A DNA stretch of 64,000 nt from Cryobacterium adonitolivorans (GTDB taxonomy: Bacteria; Actinomycetota; Actinomycetes; Actinomycetales; Microbacteriaceae). A program made the translations under genes and the position numbers. Shown here piece by piece: positions 41,332 to 55,725 of the stretch. The first letter of the stretch is position 1; each line of letters starts with the position of its first letter. The notes below the pieces were generated by a model. It did not search any database. It was given only the letters and a program-made list of their open reading frames with translations, and was not told the DNA's origin. The stretch lies in assembly GCF_004402695.1 (NCBI RefSeq), contig NZ_SOFL01000045.1, forward strand, positions 91,935 to 155,934, read 5' to 3'.

Positions 41332-42777
41332 TTACTGCTGGGCGTACGCCGGAGCGACACCGTTGTGGGCGTCACCGATGCGGTGAACCCGGATGTCGTT
41401 CGTCGAACCCGCGATTCCGGGAGGGGATCCGGAGATCACCACGACCTTGTCGCCGATCTCTGCCAGGCCCTGGCCGAGCAGGATGTCGTCGACCTGACCG
41501 AACATCGAGTCGGTGTGGGTCACCCGGTCGACCAGGTACGTCTGCACGCCCCAGGTCAGCGCGAGGCGACGACGGATGCTCGCCTCGGGGGTGAAGGCGA
41601 GCATCGGGATCGAGGAACGCAGGCGCGACATGCGACGCGCGGAGTCTCCGGATTCGGTGAAGATGCAGAGGTACTTGGCCTCGACGAATTCGGCGACCTC
41701 GATGGCGGCCAGTGTGATGGCGCCGCCCTGGGTGCGCGGCTTGTTGGTGAGCGGTGCGATCCGCTCCAGGCCGTGCTCCTCGGTGGAGGCGACGATGCGG
41801 GCCATCGTCTGAACGGTGACCACCGGGTACTCACCGACGCTGGTCTCGCCGCTGAGCATGACCGCGTCAGCACCGTCGAGCACGGCGTTGGCGACGTCGG
41901 ACGTCTCAGCGCGCGTGGGAACGGGGCTGTGGATCATCGATTCGAGCATCTGCGTCGCGACGATGACCGGCTTCGCCATGCGGCGGGCCAGTTCGACGGC
42001 GTGCTTCTGCACGATCGGCACGGCTTCGAGGGGAAGCTCGACGCCCAGGTCGCCACGGGCGACCATGATCGCGTCGAACGCGTCGACGATGCCCTCGAGG
42101 GCCTCGACGGCCTGCGGCTTCTCGATCTTGGCGATGACGGGAACCTTGCGGCCCTCTTCGGCCATGATCTCGTGCACCCGGTCGATGTCGGCCGCATTAC
42201 GCACGAAGGAGAGCGCGATGAGGTCGGTGCCCAGGCGCAGGCCCCAACGCAGGTCGGCCTCGTCCTTGACGGACAGGGCAGGCACGTTGACGGCAACGCC
42301 GGGCAGGTTGATGCCCTTGTTGTTCGACACCGGGCCGGCGACGATGACCTTCGTGGTCACGACGGTGCCGTCGGACTCGACGACCTCGACCTTGACCTTG
42401 CCATCGTCGATCAGGAGGAAGTCCCCCTGCTTGACGTCGTTCGGCAGGCCCTTGTAGGTGGTGCCGGACAGTTCCTTGGTGCCGAGGATGTCCTCGGTCG
42501 TGATCTTGAAGATGTCGCCGACGGCGAGGTCGTACGGGCCGCCCTCGAACTTGCCGAGACGGATCTTCGGGCCCTGCAGGTCGACCATCACGGCGACGGC
42601 ACGGCCGGAGTCGTTGGCTGCCTTCCGGATGTTGGCGTATACGCCCTCGTGCACGGTGTAGTCACCGTGGCTCAGGTTCATGCGGCAGACGTCTACGCCG
42701 GCGTCGATAATGGCGCGGATCTGTTCGTAGCTGGATGCTGCCGGCCCGAGGGTGGCGACGATTTTCGCGCGTCTCAT
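41332..42777 (-). CDS. pyk: Pyruvate kinase
   Basis: A 481-residue enzyme of normal length for the last step of glycolysis. Substrate and metal-site segments are intact: MNLSHGDY (about 33-40), LQGPKIRLGKF (about 69-79), the catalytic KIEKPQAVE and MVARGDLGVELP (about 215-245), and SGETSVGEYPV. The C-terminal effector domain is present. The start is ATG 42777, with GGAG about 8 bp upstream; longer in-frame extensions overlap gltD and are rejected. It is the last gene of the long minus-strand run. Confidence 0.97.
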   Translation of the reverse strand: MRRAKIVATLGPAASSYEQIRAIIDAGVDVCRMNLSHGDYTVHEGVYANIRKAANDSGRAVAVMVDLQGPKIRLGKFEGGPYDLAVGDIFKITTEDILGTKELSGTTYKGLPNDVKQGDFLLIDDGKVKVEVVESDGTVVTTKVIVAGPVSNNKGINLPGVAVNVPALSVKDEADLRWGLRLGTDLIALSFVRNAADIDRVHEIMAEEGRKVPVIAKIEKPQAVEALEGIVDAFDAIMVARGDLGVELPLEAVPIVQKHAVELARRMAKPVIVATQMLESMIHSPVPTRAETSDVANAVLDGADAVMLSGETSVGEYPVVTVQTMARIVASTEEHGLERIAPLTNKPRTQGGAITLAAIEVAEFVEAKYLCIFTESGDSARRMSRLRSSIPMLAFTPEASIRRRLALTWGVQTYLVDRVTHTDSMFGQVDDILLGQGLAEIGDKVVVISGSPPGIAGSTNDIRVHRIGDAHNGVAPAYAQQ

Positions 42778-42866
42778 ACTGGTGGATCTCCGGTTTCCGC
42801 GCCGGTGTGGCGCATTGGTGCGTTCAGTTGGGTGGAGAGAATGGGCGGCGAAATCAGTTCGTTCGC

Positions 42867-44316
42867 TCAGATGGCAAACGAATGATCCGTCGGCTTCACC
42901 GGGGCGGGCAGTTGAGTCTCGCCTTCGAGATACCGATCGACGGCTGCCGCGGCAGCGCGTCCTTCGGCGATAGCCCATACGATGAGCGACTGACCTCGGC
43001 CTGCATCTCCGGCAACGAATACACCCTCGTGGCTGGTCTGGTAATCACTATCACGGACGACATTACTCCGGTCGTCGAGCGGCACATGCAGCTCATGGGT
43101 CAGCTCCGTGCTGTCGGGACCGGTGAATCCCAGTGCCAGCAACACCAGATCAGCGGGAATCTCGCGTTCGGTACCCGCTTTGGGCACCCGTCGGCCGTCG
43201 AGATATTCGGTTTCGGCGACACGGATGGCGCGCACCTCGCCGGCGTCGTTGGCCAGGAACTCGATGGTGGACGCGAGGTACTCCCGGGTGCCGCCCTCTT
43301 CGTGAGCGCTGGAAACCTCGAACAGTGTCGGCGACATCGGCCAGGGCTGGTGCTCAGGGCGGCTGTCGCCGGGCTGCTTGCCGATGGCGAGGTTGGTCAC
43401 CGAGGCGGCGAGTTGACGGTTCGCGGTGCCGATGCAGTCCGCACCGGTGTCGCCGCCGCCGAGAACGACGACGTGCTTGCCTTCGGCGAGGATCTGGTTG
43501 TCGACGGTGTCGCCGGCACCCACCTTGTTCTGCTGCACGAGGTATTCCATGGCGAAATGCACCCCGGGCAAGTCGCGTCCCGGAATCGGCAGGTCGCGGG
43601 GCACCATGGCACCGGTGGCGATGACGACGGCGTCGTATCGGGCCCGCAGGTCGGTCCAGGTGATGTCCACCCCGATGTTGACGCCCGCGCGGAAGCGGGT
43701 GCCCTCGGCGGTCATCTGGGACAGACGCAGGTCGAGGTGCTTCTTCTCCATCTTGAAGTCCGGGATGCCGTAGCGCAGCAGGCCGCCGATGCGGTCGTCG
43801 CGTTCGAACACGGCGACGGTGTGGCCGGCCCGGGTCAGCTGCTGGGCGGCGGCGAGGCCGGCCGGTCCTGAGCCGACGACGGCGATGGTCTTGCCGGTGA
43901 GCCGGCCGGGCGGCTGGGGGGTGACCCAGCCCTCGGCGAAGGCCTGGTCGACGATCGAGACCTCGACCTGCTTGATGGTCACCGCCGGCTGGTTGATGCC
44001 GAGCACGCAGGCAGACTCGCAGGGGGCAGGGCAGAGCCGGCCGGTGAACTCGGGGAAGTTGTTCGTCGCGTGCAGCCGTTCGATGGCCTGCCGGCCCTCG
44101 CCACGCCAGGTGAGGTCGTTCCACTCCGGGATCAGGTTGCCCAGCGGGCAGCCCTGGTGGCAGAACGGCACGCCGCAGTCCATGCAGCGGCCCGCCTGCC
44201 GCTTGAGCACGGCGGAGTCGCCGGCTTCATAGACCTCTTTCCAGTCCATCAAGCGGATGGACACCGGACGACGGGCGGGGAGTTCCCGATCCGTGGTCTT
44301 CAGGAATCCCTTCGGG

Positions 44317-44324
<8 letters not shown>
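42867..44324 (-). CDS. gltD: Glutamate synthase small subunit
   Basis: A 485-residue beta subunit of NADPH-GOGAT that passes electrons from NADPH through FAD to the large subunit. N-terminal cysteines C47, C50, C55 and C59, and C98, C102 and C106, bind two [4Fe-4S] clusters. The FAD motif VGSGPAG (150-156) and the NADPH motif LGGGDTGADC follow. Its start overlaps the gltB stop by 8 bp. Confidence 0.97.
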
Positions 44325-48894
<4,570 letters not shown>

Positions 48895-48962
48895 AAGACC
48901 GTCCTCACAGAATGACTGGCAGGTGGGGACGACGTTGGCCCGCGGGAAGAAGAGAAGCCACT

Positions 48963-48982
48963 CCGCCCGAAATGGAGGGCGG
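48963..48982 (-). terminator. Possible terminator between lgt and gltB
   Basis: CCGCCC-N8-GGGCGG forms a short GC stem about 30 bp after lgt. Its minus-strand tail, GGCTTCTCTTCTTC, is pyrimidine-rich. It might terminate or attenuate transcripts entering gltB. Confidence 0.45.
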
Positions 48983-49011
48983 AAACCGTGGACCGGGTGG
49001 GATGACCGCGG

Positions 49012-49986
49012 TTAGGGGCGGGAGTCGGTGGTGCTTGTGGCGTCGACGTCGCGTGATTCAACGGGTTCATCAGCCTCATTGCCGTGATCCTCGAAAACGG
49101 AATCGGTTTCACCAAATTCTACCTCAGGGTCGGCCGGCTTCCACTCGCGTCCGGGCAGGTACGGGCTCAGTTCGATCCCGGTGTGGCGTCGGCTCTGCAC
49201 GAGGATGATGACCAGCCCGATCGCGACGGCGAACAGCGCGGCCCAGACATTGGTGCGCAGACCGAAGAAGATCTCGCTCGGGTCGACGCGGATCGATTCG
49301 AACACGCTGCGACCCGCGCCGTACCAGATCAGGTACACGCCGAACGCGGTGCCCCAGCGCAGCCGGAACGTGCGTTCGAGGATCAGGATGACGGCGACGC
49401 CGACCAGGTTCCAGACGATCTCGTACAGGAAGGTGGGGTGGAAGAGGGTGCCGACGGGCAGGCCGACGGGGTACGCGGCGTTGTCGGGCGAGATCTCCAA
49501 GCCCCACGGCAGCGTCGTGGGCAGGCCGAACAGTTCGTGGTTGAACCAGTTGCCGAGACGCCCCATGGCCTGGGCGAGCAGCATTCCCGGTGCCAGGGCG
49601 TCGGCGAACGACCAGAAGCGGATGCCGGCGCGCCGGGTGCCGATGTACGCGCCGACGGCGCCGCCGAGCAGGGCGCCGAAGATGGCGATGCCGCCCTTCC
49701 AGACCGCGAAGACGTCCCAGAGGTTCGCTCCGTCGTAGAAGTAGTCGTTGGGGTGGGTGAGCACGTGGAAGATCCGGGCTCCGACGATGCCCAGCGGCAC
49801 GGCCCAGAGGATGATGTCCAGCACCACGCCCGGCTCGCCGCCGCGCTTCGTCAGCCGCCGCGAGGTGACGGCGGTGGCCAGGAAGATACCGATCAGGATG
49901 CAGATCGCGTACGCGTGGATGCGGAACGGCCCCAGGTCGAAGAAGCTCCACTCAGGGCTCGGAATGCTCAAGGGAAACGACACCAC
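49012..49986 (-). CDS. lgt: Prolipoprotein diacylglyceryl transferase
   Basis: A 324-residue polytopic membrane enzyme that attaches diacylglycerol to the lipobox cysteine of prolipoproteins. About seven transmembrane helices are seen. The Lgt signature GRLGNWFNHELFG (about 141-153) is intact, as is RIHAYAICILIG near the N-terminus with a conserved histidine. The tail (about 290-324) is acidic and disordered. It starts at one of two consecutive GTG codons (49986 or 49983), with AAAGG upstream. It follows trpA after 109 bp, a standard actinobacterial order. Confidence 0.96.
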   Translation of the reverse strand: MVSFPLSIPSPEWSFFDLGPFRIHAYAICILIGIFLATAVTSRRLTKRGGEPGVVLDIILWAVPLGIVGARIFHVLTHPNDYFYDGANLWDVFAVWKGGIAIFGALLGGAVGAYIGTRRAGIRFWSFADALAPGMLLAQAMGRLGNWFNHELFGLPTTLPWGLEISPDNAAYPVGLPVGTLFHPTFLYEIVWNLVGVAVILILERTFRLRWGTAFGVYLIWYGAGRSVFESIRVDPSEIFFGLRTNVWAALFAVAIGLVIILVQSRRHTGIELSPYLPGREWKPADPEVEFGETDSVFEDHGNEADEPVESRDVDATSTTDSRP

Positions 49987-50064
49987 AACAACCTTTCATC
50001 GTGACACGGTGGTCACTGGGAGCCGGTCGATCGACCGCCTCGGACAATTTACCCTATTGGGTCT

Positions 50065-50106
50065 GGGTTAAACGGCGCGGGTTAGGCGGCGAGGGTTAGA
50101 CGGCAG
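50065..50106. repeat. 14-bp tandem repeat at the trpA stop codon
   Basis: Three imperfect 14-bp units (50065-50078, 50079-50092, 50093-50106) with consensus GGGTTARRCGGCGN. Each carries TTA, i.e. TAA on the minus strand. The trpA stop (50096-50098) is in the third unit; the other two lie in the 3' untranslated region. Confidence 0.9.
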
Positions 50107-50926
50107 CGCGGATGTCGCGGGCGCCGGCGGCCAGTTCGGCCGCGAGGGTCGAGACGGCTGCGACTCCCCCGTCGGCGAGTGCCTTCACCAGCGCGGACCC
50201 GACGATGGCACCGTCGGCGTACTCCAGCACCTCGCGCACCTGGGCGGGGGTGGAGATTCCCAGGCCGACGCAGGCGCTGGTGGATCCGGCCTCTCGCAGG
50301 CGGGTGACGAGCACCCTGGCGGCCGAGTCCACATCGGACCTGGCTCCGGTGATGCCCATTGTGGAGACGGCATAGACGAAGCCACGGCTGCGGGTGACCG
50401 CCTGGACCAGGCGTTCATCCGAGGATGACGGAGCGGCCAGGAAGACCCTGTCGAGGCCGGCGCGCTCGCTGGCGTCCAGCCAGCTTTGCGCATCGTCGGG
50501 GATCAGGTCGGGCGTGATCAGCCCGGCTCCCCCGGCGGCGGCCAGGTCGTCGGCGAATCTGTCGATCCCGTACTGCAGCACGGGGTTCCAGTAGGTCATC
50601 ATCAGCACGGGGGTGTCGACCTGGGCGGTGATCGCGGCAACGGCCTCGAAGCCGTGCCGCAGGCGGAAGCCGTTGGCCAGGGCCTGCTGGGTGGCCGCCT
50701 GGATGACCGGGCCGTCCATGACGGGGTCGGAGTACGGCAGGCCGAGTTCGATGATGTCGACCCCGCTCTGCGCTATCGATACTGCGGCGTCGATGCTCTC
50801 GGACAGGGTGGGGAACCCGACCGGCAAGTAGCCGATCAGGGCGCCGCCACCGGCGGCACGGCGGGCAGCGATCGTCGCCTCGACGGTACTTGTGTAACCG
50901 GTGCCGGGGGTGCTGGTGTTCGTCAC
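50096..50926 (-). CDS. trpA: Tryptophan synthase alpha subunit
   Basis: A 276-residue TIM-barrel subunit that releases indole from indole-3-glycerol phosphate. The catalytic glutamate and aspartate lie in [17 protein letters not shown] (about 51-67). Phosphate-binding [10 protein letters not shown] (about 226-235) and the GAIVGSALV segment are intact. It starts with GTG in a GTGA overlap with trpB, which matches the physical alpha2-beta2 complex. Its stop lies in a 14-bp tandem repeat. Confidence 0.97.
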   Translation of the reverse strand: MTNTSTPGTGYTSTVEATIAARRAAGGGALIGYLPVGFPTLSESIDAAVSIAQSGVDIIELGLPYSDPVMDGPVIQAATQQALANGFRLRHGFEAVAAITAQVDTPVLMMTYWNPVLQYGIDRFADDLAAAGGAGLITPDLIPDDAQSWLDASERAGLDRVFLAAPSSSDERLVQAVTRSRGFVYAVSTMGITGARSDVDSAARVLVTRLREAGSTSACVGLGISTPAQVREVLEYADGAIVGSALVKALADGGVAAVSTLAAELAAGARDIRAAV

Positions 50927-52149
50927 AGTTGCTGCGCTCCAGCGTCGAGAAGGTCGAAGTAGCGGCCGGCGGTTTCCATGTCCTTGTCGCCGCGGCCGGA
51001 GAGGTTGACAAGGATGATCGAGTCCGGGCCGAGCTTCTTGCCCAGCTCCAGGGTCCCGGCCAGGGCGTGCGCCGATTCGATCGCGGGGATGATGCCCTCG
51101 GTGCGGCTGAGCAGCCGCAGCGAGTCCATGGCCTCGGCGTCGGTGACGGGCAGGTAGGTGGCCCGGCCGATGGCGGCCAGCCAGGCGTGCTCCGGACCCA
51201 CGCCCGGGTAGTCCAGCCCCGCCGAGATCGAGTGCGACTCGACGGTCTGTCCGTCTTCGTCCTGCAGCATCATGCTGCGTGCGCCGTGCAGCACGCCGGG
51301 GCGTCCCTTGGTGAGAGTCGCGGCGTGCCGCAGGCCCTCGATGCCTTCGCCGCCGGCCTCGTAGCCGTACAGGGCAACCTCGGGGTCGTCGAGGAAGGCG
51401 TGGAAGATGCCCATGGCGTTCGAGCCGCCGCCGACGCACGCCGTGACGGCGTCGGGCAGCCGACCGGTGAGGTCGAGCACCTGCTGCCTGGCTTCTTCGC
51501 CGATGATCTTCTGGAAGTCCCTCACCATGGCGGGGAACGGGTGCGGGCCGGCAACGGTGCCGAAGACGTAGTTGGTGGTCTCCACGTTGGTGACCCAGTC
51601 GCGCATCGCGTCGTTGATGGCGTCCTTGAGGGTGCGTGAGCCGGTCTTCACCGAGACGACCTCGGCGCCGAGCAGCCGCATGCGGGCGACGTTGAGCGCC
51701 TGGCGCTCCGTGTCGACCTCGCCCATGTAGACCACGCAGTCCAGCCCGAAGAGGGCTGCGGCGGTCGCCGTGGCGACACCGTGCTGCCCGGCGCCTGTTT
51801 CGGCGATCACGCGCTTCTTGCCGATGCGTTTGGTCAGCAGCACCTGACCGAGCACATTGTTGATCTTGTGCGAGCCGGTGTGGTTGAGGTCCTCGCGCTT
51901 GAGGATGATGCGGGCACCGCCGCCGTGTGCGGCGAAGCGGGGCACCTCGGTGATGAGTGACGGCCGGCCGGTGTAGCTGCGGTGCAGCTCGGACAGCTCG
52001 GCGGCGAACGCCGGGTCGGCCTTGGCGAGGGCGTACTCGGCCGACAGCTCGTCGAGCGCGGCGACCAGGGACTCCGGAACGAACCGGCCACCGAAGTCGC
52101 CGAAGTAGGGCCCGGACTGGGCGCGAAGGGAAGGTTTTGCGCTGGACAT
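50923..52149 (-). CDS. trpB: Tryptophan synthase beta subunit
   Basis: A 408-residue PLP enzyme that joins indole to serine. The PLP lysine is K95 in [21 protein letters not shown] and the glycine-rich phosphate cradle GGGSNAMG are intact. It starts immediately after the trpC stop, and its own stop overlaps trpA. Confidence 0.98.
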   Translation of the reverse strand: MSSAKPSLRAQSGPYFGDFGGRFVPESLVAALDELSAEYALAKADPAFAAELSELHRSYTGRPSLITEVPRFAAHGGGARIILKREDLNHTGSHKINNVLGQVLLTKRIGKKRVIAETGAGQHGVATATAAALFGLDCVVYMGEVDTERQALNVARMRLLGAEVVSVKTGSRTLKDAINDAMRDWVTNVETTNYVFGTVAGPHPFPAMVRDFQKIIGEEARQQVLDLTGRLPDAVTACVGGGSNAMGIFHAFLDDPEVALYGYEAGGEGIEGLRHAATLTKGRPGVLHGARSMMLQDEDGQTVESHSISAGLDYPGVGPEHAWLAAIGRATYLPVTDAEAMDSLRLLSRTEGIIPAIESAHALAGTLELGKKLGPDSIILVNLSGRGDKDMETAGRYFDLLDAGAQQL

Positions 52150-52932
52150 CTATACCGCCAGGAATTCGTTGAGGGTGAGAATGGGGTCGCTGGTGACGAG
52201 GGCTTCACCGACCAGGACGACATCGGCGCCTGCAGCACGGTAGTGGGCAACGTCGGCGGCGTTCTTGACCGCGGACTCCGCCACACGCACGACGCCGGCG
52301 GGGATGCGGTCGGCCAGGCTCGCGAAGAGATTCTGGTCGAGTTCGAAGGTGCTGAGGTTTCTGGCGTTCACGCCGACGAGATTGGCGCCGACGTCCAGCG
52401 CCCGCTCGACCTCATCCGCGGTGTGCGTCTCCACCAGCGGGGTCATGCCCAGCTCGAGCACCAGGCTGTGCAGGGTGCTCAGGGTGACCTGGTCGAGGGC
52501 GGCGACGATGAGCAGCACCAGGTCCGCTCCCGCGGCACGCGCTTCGAGTACCTGGTAGGGGGTGCCGATGAAGTCTTTGCGCAGCACGGGGATCGAGACC
52601 GACGCCTTGACCTGTTCGAGGTCGGCGAGCGAGCCGAGGAACCGGCGGCCCTCCGTGAGGACGCTGATCGCGCTGGCGCCGCCGAATTCATAGGACACGG
52701 CCAGCGCGGCCGGGTCGGTGATCTCGGCGAGGGGACCACGGGACGGGCTGGCGCGCTTCACCTCGGCGATGATCTTCACCCGGTCGGAGGGAGCAAGGGC
52801 GTGCAATGCGTCCAGGGCCGGAGCCTGGGCGAGCGCATCGGCCTCGAGAGCCGCCAGCGGGCGGTCCTTCCTGCGGGTTTCGGCGTCGGCGAGCGAACCG
52901 CCGAGAAGTTCTGCTAGTAGGTCGGAGGGCAC
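52150..52932 (-). CDS. trpC: Indole-3-glycerol-phosphate synthase
   Basis: A 260-residue monofunctional TrpC barrel. Conserved segments are IIAEVKRASPSRG (catalytic lysine), VLRKDFI, LLIVAAL, the ETHT glutamate and VGVNARNL. GTG 52932 is chosen because it starts just after the preceding stop (52937); an in-frame ATG at 53001 would overlap that gene. The ribosome-binding site is weak (GGAAG 12 bp upstream), so coupling to the preceding gene is likely. It is not fused to trpF, which is usual in actinobacteria, where the HisA-related enzyme PriA covers the TrpF step. Confidence 0.95.
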   Translation of the reverse strand: MPSDLLAELLGGSLADAETRRKDRPLAALEADALAQAPALDALHALAPSDRVKIIAEVKRASPSRGPLAEITDPAALAVSYEFGGASAISVLTEGRRFLGSLADLEQVKASVSIPVLRKDFIGTPYQVLEARAAGADLVLLIVAALDQVTLSTLHSLVLELGMTPLVETHTADEVERALDVGANLVGVNARNLSTFELDQNLFASLADRIPAGVVRVAESAVKNAADVAHYRAAGADVVLVGEALVTSDPILTLNEFLAV

Positions 52933-52936
52933 TGAA

Positions 52937-53158
52937 TCAGTGGCTTCCGTCGACCGAGGCCGCGCCGTAGCCCGCCTTCGCCATGATCCAGCCGGCGACA
53001 AGGCCGACCAGGAGCAGGACGGCGGCAGCCCAGACGAGCCAGACGAGCTCGAAGAAGAACGCGACGGTGCCGATGCCGAATGCGATCAGCATGATGGTGA
53101 CTGCGGTCCAGGCCGCCGTCGAATGGCCGTGGCCGGGGTCTGCCGACTCGAAGCTCAT
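52937..53158 (-). CDS. HGxxPAAW family small membrane protein
   Basis: A 73-residue protein with two transmembrane helices (about 18-38 and 41-63), named after the motif preceding the first helix. Here it reads HGHSTAAW (10-17), with threonine in place of proline. Function is unknown. I chose ATG 53158 because AGGAG lies about 6 bp upstream; an in-frame start at 53191 adds 11 residues that the family lacks. It is embedded between the Trp-associated membrane protein and trpC, which is a conserved actinobacterial position. Confidence 0.85.
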   Translation of the reverse strand: MSFESADPGHGHSTAAWTAVTIMLIAFGIGTVAFFFELVWLVWAAAVLLLVGLVAGWIMAKAGYGAASVDGSH

Positions 53159-53215
53159 GGTTCTCCTAAGGTCAATGGGCGTGCGGGACAATTCTAGCTT
53201 GCCGGGTAAGCCAGG

Positions 53216-53827
53216 TCAGACGGTCGGGTCGTCGCCCCTGGTGAGGCCGTCCCAGTCGTCGACGGCGTCTCGGGGGCGGTCCTGGCCCGTCGTGGCATCC
53301 GTCACCGGCTCCAGACGGGTGCTTTCGTAGCGTTTGGTCGGTCCGGGCCAGCCCCGGGCCGTCAGGCACACGGCGAGGCCGACGAGGAGCATCAGGATAC
53401 CGGCGGCGAGGGCCAGGAACGGCCAGAAGGTCAGCGCGGCGCTGCTCACCGCCGCGCGGGTGGAGTCGACCCCGGCGATGCCGGTGGCGGCCGTGACCGC
53501 CGCGGCACTCGCGCCGACCGGGTCGGCAAGGGCCAGGGCTGCCGAGAGGATGACGCTGACTCCGAGGAGCATTTCGAGCAGGCCGAGGATAATGCGGATG
53601 ACCACACCGGCGATGGTGAGCGCTCCGGCCAGGGCCAGGCCGGCCAGCGCCAGGGCGGTCAGGCCCGGCGCGGCGATGCTGCCGGTTACGTCGAGGACCT
53701 GCTGGGTGGTGCCGTCCGCGGCGAGGCGCACGGTCGCCCAGACCTGGGTCCAGGCCAGCAGTGCGAGGCCGCTGGCGGCGATCACGGCCAGGATCAGGGT
53801 CGGCTTGATGCGGCGCGGTGCGGCCAT
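53216..53827 (-). CDS. Trp biosynthesis-associated membrane protein
   Basis: A 203-residue protein with four predicted transmembrane helices: near the N-terminus, about 49-66, about 71-105, and about 133-155. It matches the actinobacterial family known only as Trp biosynthesis-associated membrane protein, always found between trpE and trpC. Function is unknown. Its start lies directly at the trpE stop, so translation is coupled. Confidence 0.85.
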   Translation of the reverse strand: MAAPRRIKPTLILAVIAASGLALLAWTQVWATVRLAADGTTQQVLDVTGSIAAPGLTALALAGLALAGALTIAGVVIRIILGLLEMLLGVSVILSAALALADPVGASAAAVTAATGIAGVDSTRAAVSSAALTFWPFLALAAGILMLLVGLAVCLTARGWPGPTKRYESTRLEPVTDATTGQDRPRDAVDDWDGLTRGDDPTV

Positions 53828-55351
53828 TCAGTACACCCGGGTCATCGCGTTGGCCACGGCGACGGCGCGCAGCGGGGCGGCGGCCTTGTTCTGGGACTCC
53901 TGGAATTCCGATGCGGGATCGGAGTCGGCGACAAGACCGCCGCCGGCCTGCACGTAGGCGACCCCGTTCATGATCGTCGCGGTGCGGATAGCGATGGCGA
54001 GGTCGGCGTCGCCGGCGAAGCCGAAGTAGCCCACCACGCCGCCGTACACGCCGCGCTGGGCCGGTTCGAGGGAGTCGATGATCTCCAGCGCCCGTGGTTT
54101 CGGCGCGCCGGAGAGAGTGCCGGCCGGGAAGGTGGCCCGGAAGACGTCGATCGCGGTCATCTCCGGCAGCAGGTCGCCCTCGACAGAAGAGACCAGGTGC
54201 ATGATGTGGCTGAACCGTTCGATGCGCATGAACTCCGTCACCTCCACCGACCCGGCGCGGCAGACCTTGAGCAGGTCGTTGCGGGCCAGGTCGACCAGCA
54301 TCAGGTGCTCGGCGCGCTCCTTGGGGTCGCCGGCGAGTTCGGTTTCGAAGTCGGCGTCGGCGTCAGGCGTCGCCCCGCGGGGCTTCGACCCGGCGATGGG
54401 GTGGGTGAAGACCCGGGTGTTCGCCACCTTCACCAAGGCCTCGGGTGAGGACCCGACGATCGAATACGGCTCTCCCGTGGTGGATTCGAGGCTGAGCAGG
54501 TACATGTACGGGCTCGGGTTGAGGCTGCGCAGCACCCTGTAGACGTCGATCGGGTCCGCGGTGCACTCCTGGTCGAAACGCTGGGAGATGACGACCTGGA
54601 AGACGTCGCCGTCGACGATGTGCTGTTTGGACGTGCCCACCGCGGCGAGGAAGTCCGCCCGCTCGGTGCGGTGTCGCGGGGCGGCCGGGGTGGACAGGTC
54701 GACCTCGGAGACGAACGCCTCCGCCGGCTGGGTGAGCCGGGTCTGCAGGGCGTCGAGGCGCGCCTGGGCGGCCGGCCACAGGGCATCCGTGGGGTCGGTG
54801 CCGTCGTTGAGCACGTTGGCGATGAGCTGCACGGTGCCGAACTTATGGTCGATGACGACGAGGTCGGCCACGAAGCTGAACGCCTGGCCCGGCACGTCGT
54901 AGTCGGCGGGCGGGCGGTTGGGCAGCCGCTCGATTTGGCGGATGGCCTCCCAGCCGATGAAGCCGACCAGGCCGCCGGTCAGCGGCGGGTGCTCGGGCAG
55001 CCGCGGCGTCTGCCAGCGCTCGTAGAGGTAGGCCAGCGCGTTCAGCGGTGCACGGTCGTTGGCGCCGCCGAAGGCGCGTTCGGCGGAGACACCGTAGTCG
55101 AGCCAGGCGGTGTCGTCGCCGGACTGGGTGAGCACGCCAAACGAGGACACCCCGACGAACGAGAACCGCGACCAGATGCCGCCCTGCTCGGCGGATTCGA
55201 GCAGGAAGCTGCCGGCGGTGCCGCTGGCCAGCTTGCGGTAGATCCCCACCGGCGTCTCGCCGTCGGCGAACAGCTCCCGGATGACCGGGATCACTCGGTG
55301 CTCGCCGAGGAGGCCGATGAAGGTCTCCAGGGTCGTCGAGCCGGCGCTCAT
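53828..55351 (-). CDS. trpE: Anthranilate synthase component I
   Basis: A 507-residue chorismate-utilising subunit. The N-terminal region has LLESAEQGG, which contributes the tryptophan feedback-site LLES motif. The catalytic domain has SPSPYMYLL, PIAGSKPRG, DPKERAEHLMLVDLARND and AGTLSGAPKPRALEII. The start is ATG 55351 in an overlap with hisI. No leader peptide or attenuator fits directly upstream because hisI overlaps. The glutaminase component (trpG) and trpD are absent from the window. Confidence 0.97.
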   Translation of the reverse strand: MSAGSTTLETFIGLLGEHRVIPVIRELFADGETPVGIYRKLASGTAGSFLLESAEQGGIWSRFSFVGVSSFGVLTQSGDDTAWLDYGVSAERAFGGANDRAPLNALAYLYERWQTPRLPEHPPLTGGLVGFIGWEAIRQIERLPNRPPADYDVPGQAFSFVADLVVIDHKFGTVQLIANVLNDGTDPTDALWPAAQARLDALQTRLTQPAEAFVSEVDLSTPAAPRHRTERADFLAAVGTSKQHIVDGDVFQVVISQRFDQECTADPIDVYRVLRSLNPSPYMYLLSLESTTGEPYSIVGSSPEALVKVANTRVFTHPIAGSKPRGATPDADADFETELAGDPKERAEHLMLVDLARNDLLKVCRAGSVEVTEFMRIERFSHIMHLVSSVEGDLLPEMTAIDVFRATFPAGTLSGAPKPRALEIIDSLEPAQRGVYGGVVGYFGFAGDADLAIAIRTATIMNGVAYVQAGGGLVADSDPASEFQESQNKAAAPLRAVAVANAMTRVY

Positions 55352-55725
55352 TGCTCGGCCGGGCTGGTCATATCGGCCCCGGTCAGGCCGGTCACGTCGA
55401 TGCCGCGACCGTCGAAGCAGGTGTGTGTGCCGGTGTGGCAGGCCGCGCCGATCTGCTCGACCTGCACGACGAGGGTGTCGGCGTCGCAGTCCAGGGCCGC
55501 AGAGCGCACGTACTGGGCGTGGCCGGAGGTGTCGCCCTTGCGCCAGTATTCCTGTCGGCTGCGCGACCAGAAGGTGACGCGTCCCTCGGTGAGGGTGCGG
55601 CGGAGGGCTTCGCGGTCCATCCAGCCCAGCATCAGCACCTCGGAGGTGTCCCACTGCTGGATCACGGCGGGCAGCAGTCCGTTGGCGTCGAAGCGGGCAG
55701 AGTCCAGAGCGGCGTCGACGTTCAT
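55348..55725 (-). CDS. hisI: Phosphoribosyl-AMP cyclohydrolase
   Basis: A 125-residue monofunctional HisI that opens the purine ring of phosphoribosyl-AMP. Zinc/magnesium ligands lie in [13 protein letters not shown] and [25 protein letters not shown] is the family signature. It overlaps hisF upstream (ATGA) and trpE downstream (4 bp), tying the his and trp segments into one unit. Confidence 0.96.
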   Translation of the reverse strand: MNVDAALDSARFDANGLLPAVIQQWDTSEVLMLGWMDREALRRTLTEGRVTFWSRSRQEYWRKGDTSGHAQYVRSAALDCDADTLVVQVEQIGAACHTGTHTCFDGRGIDVTGLTGADMTSPAEQ

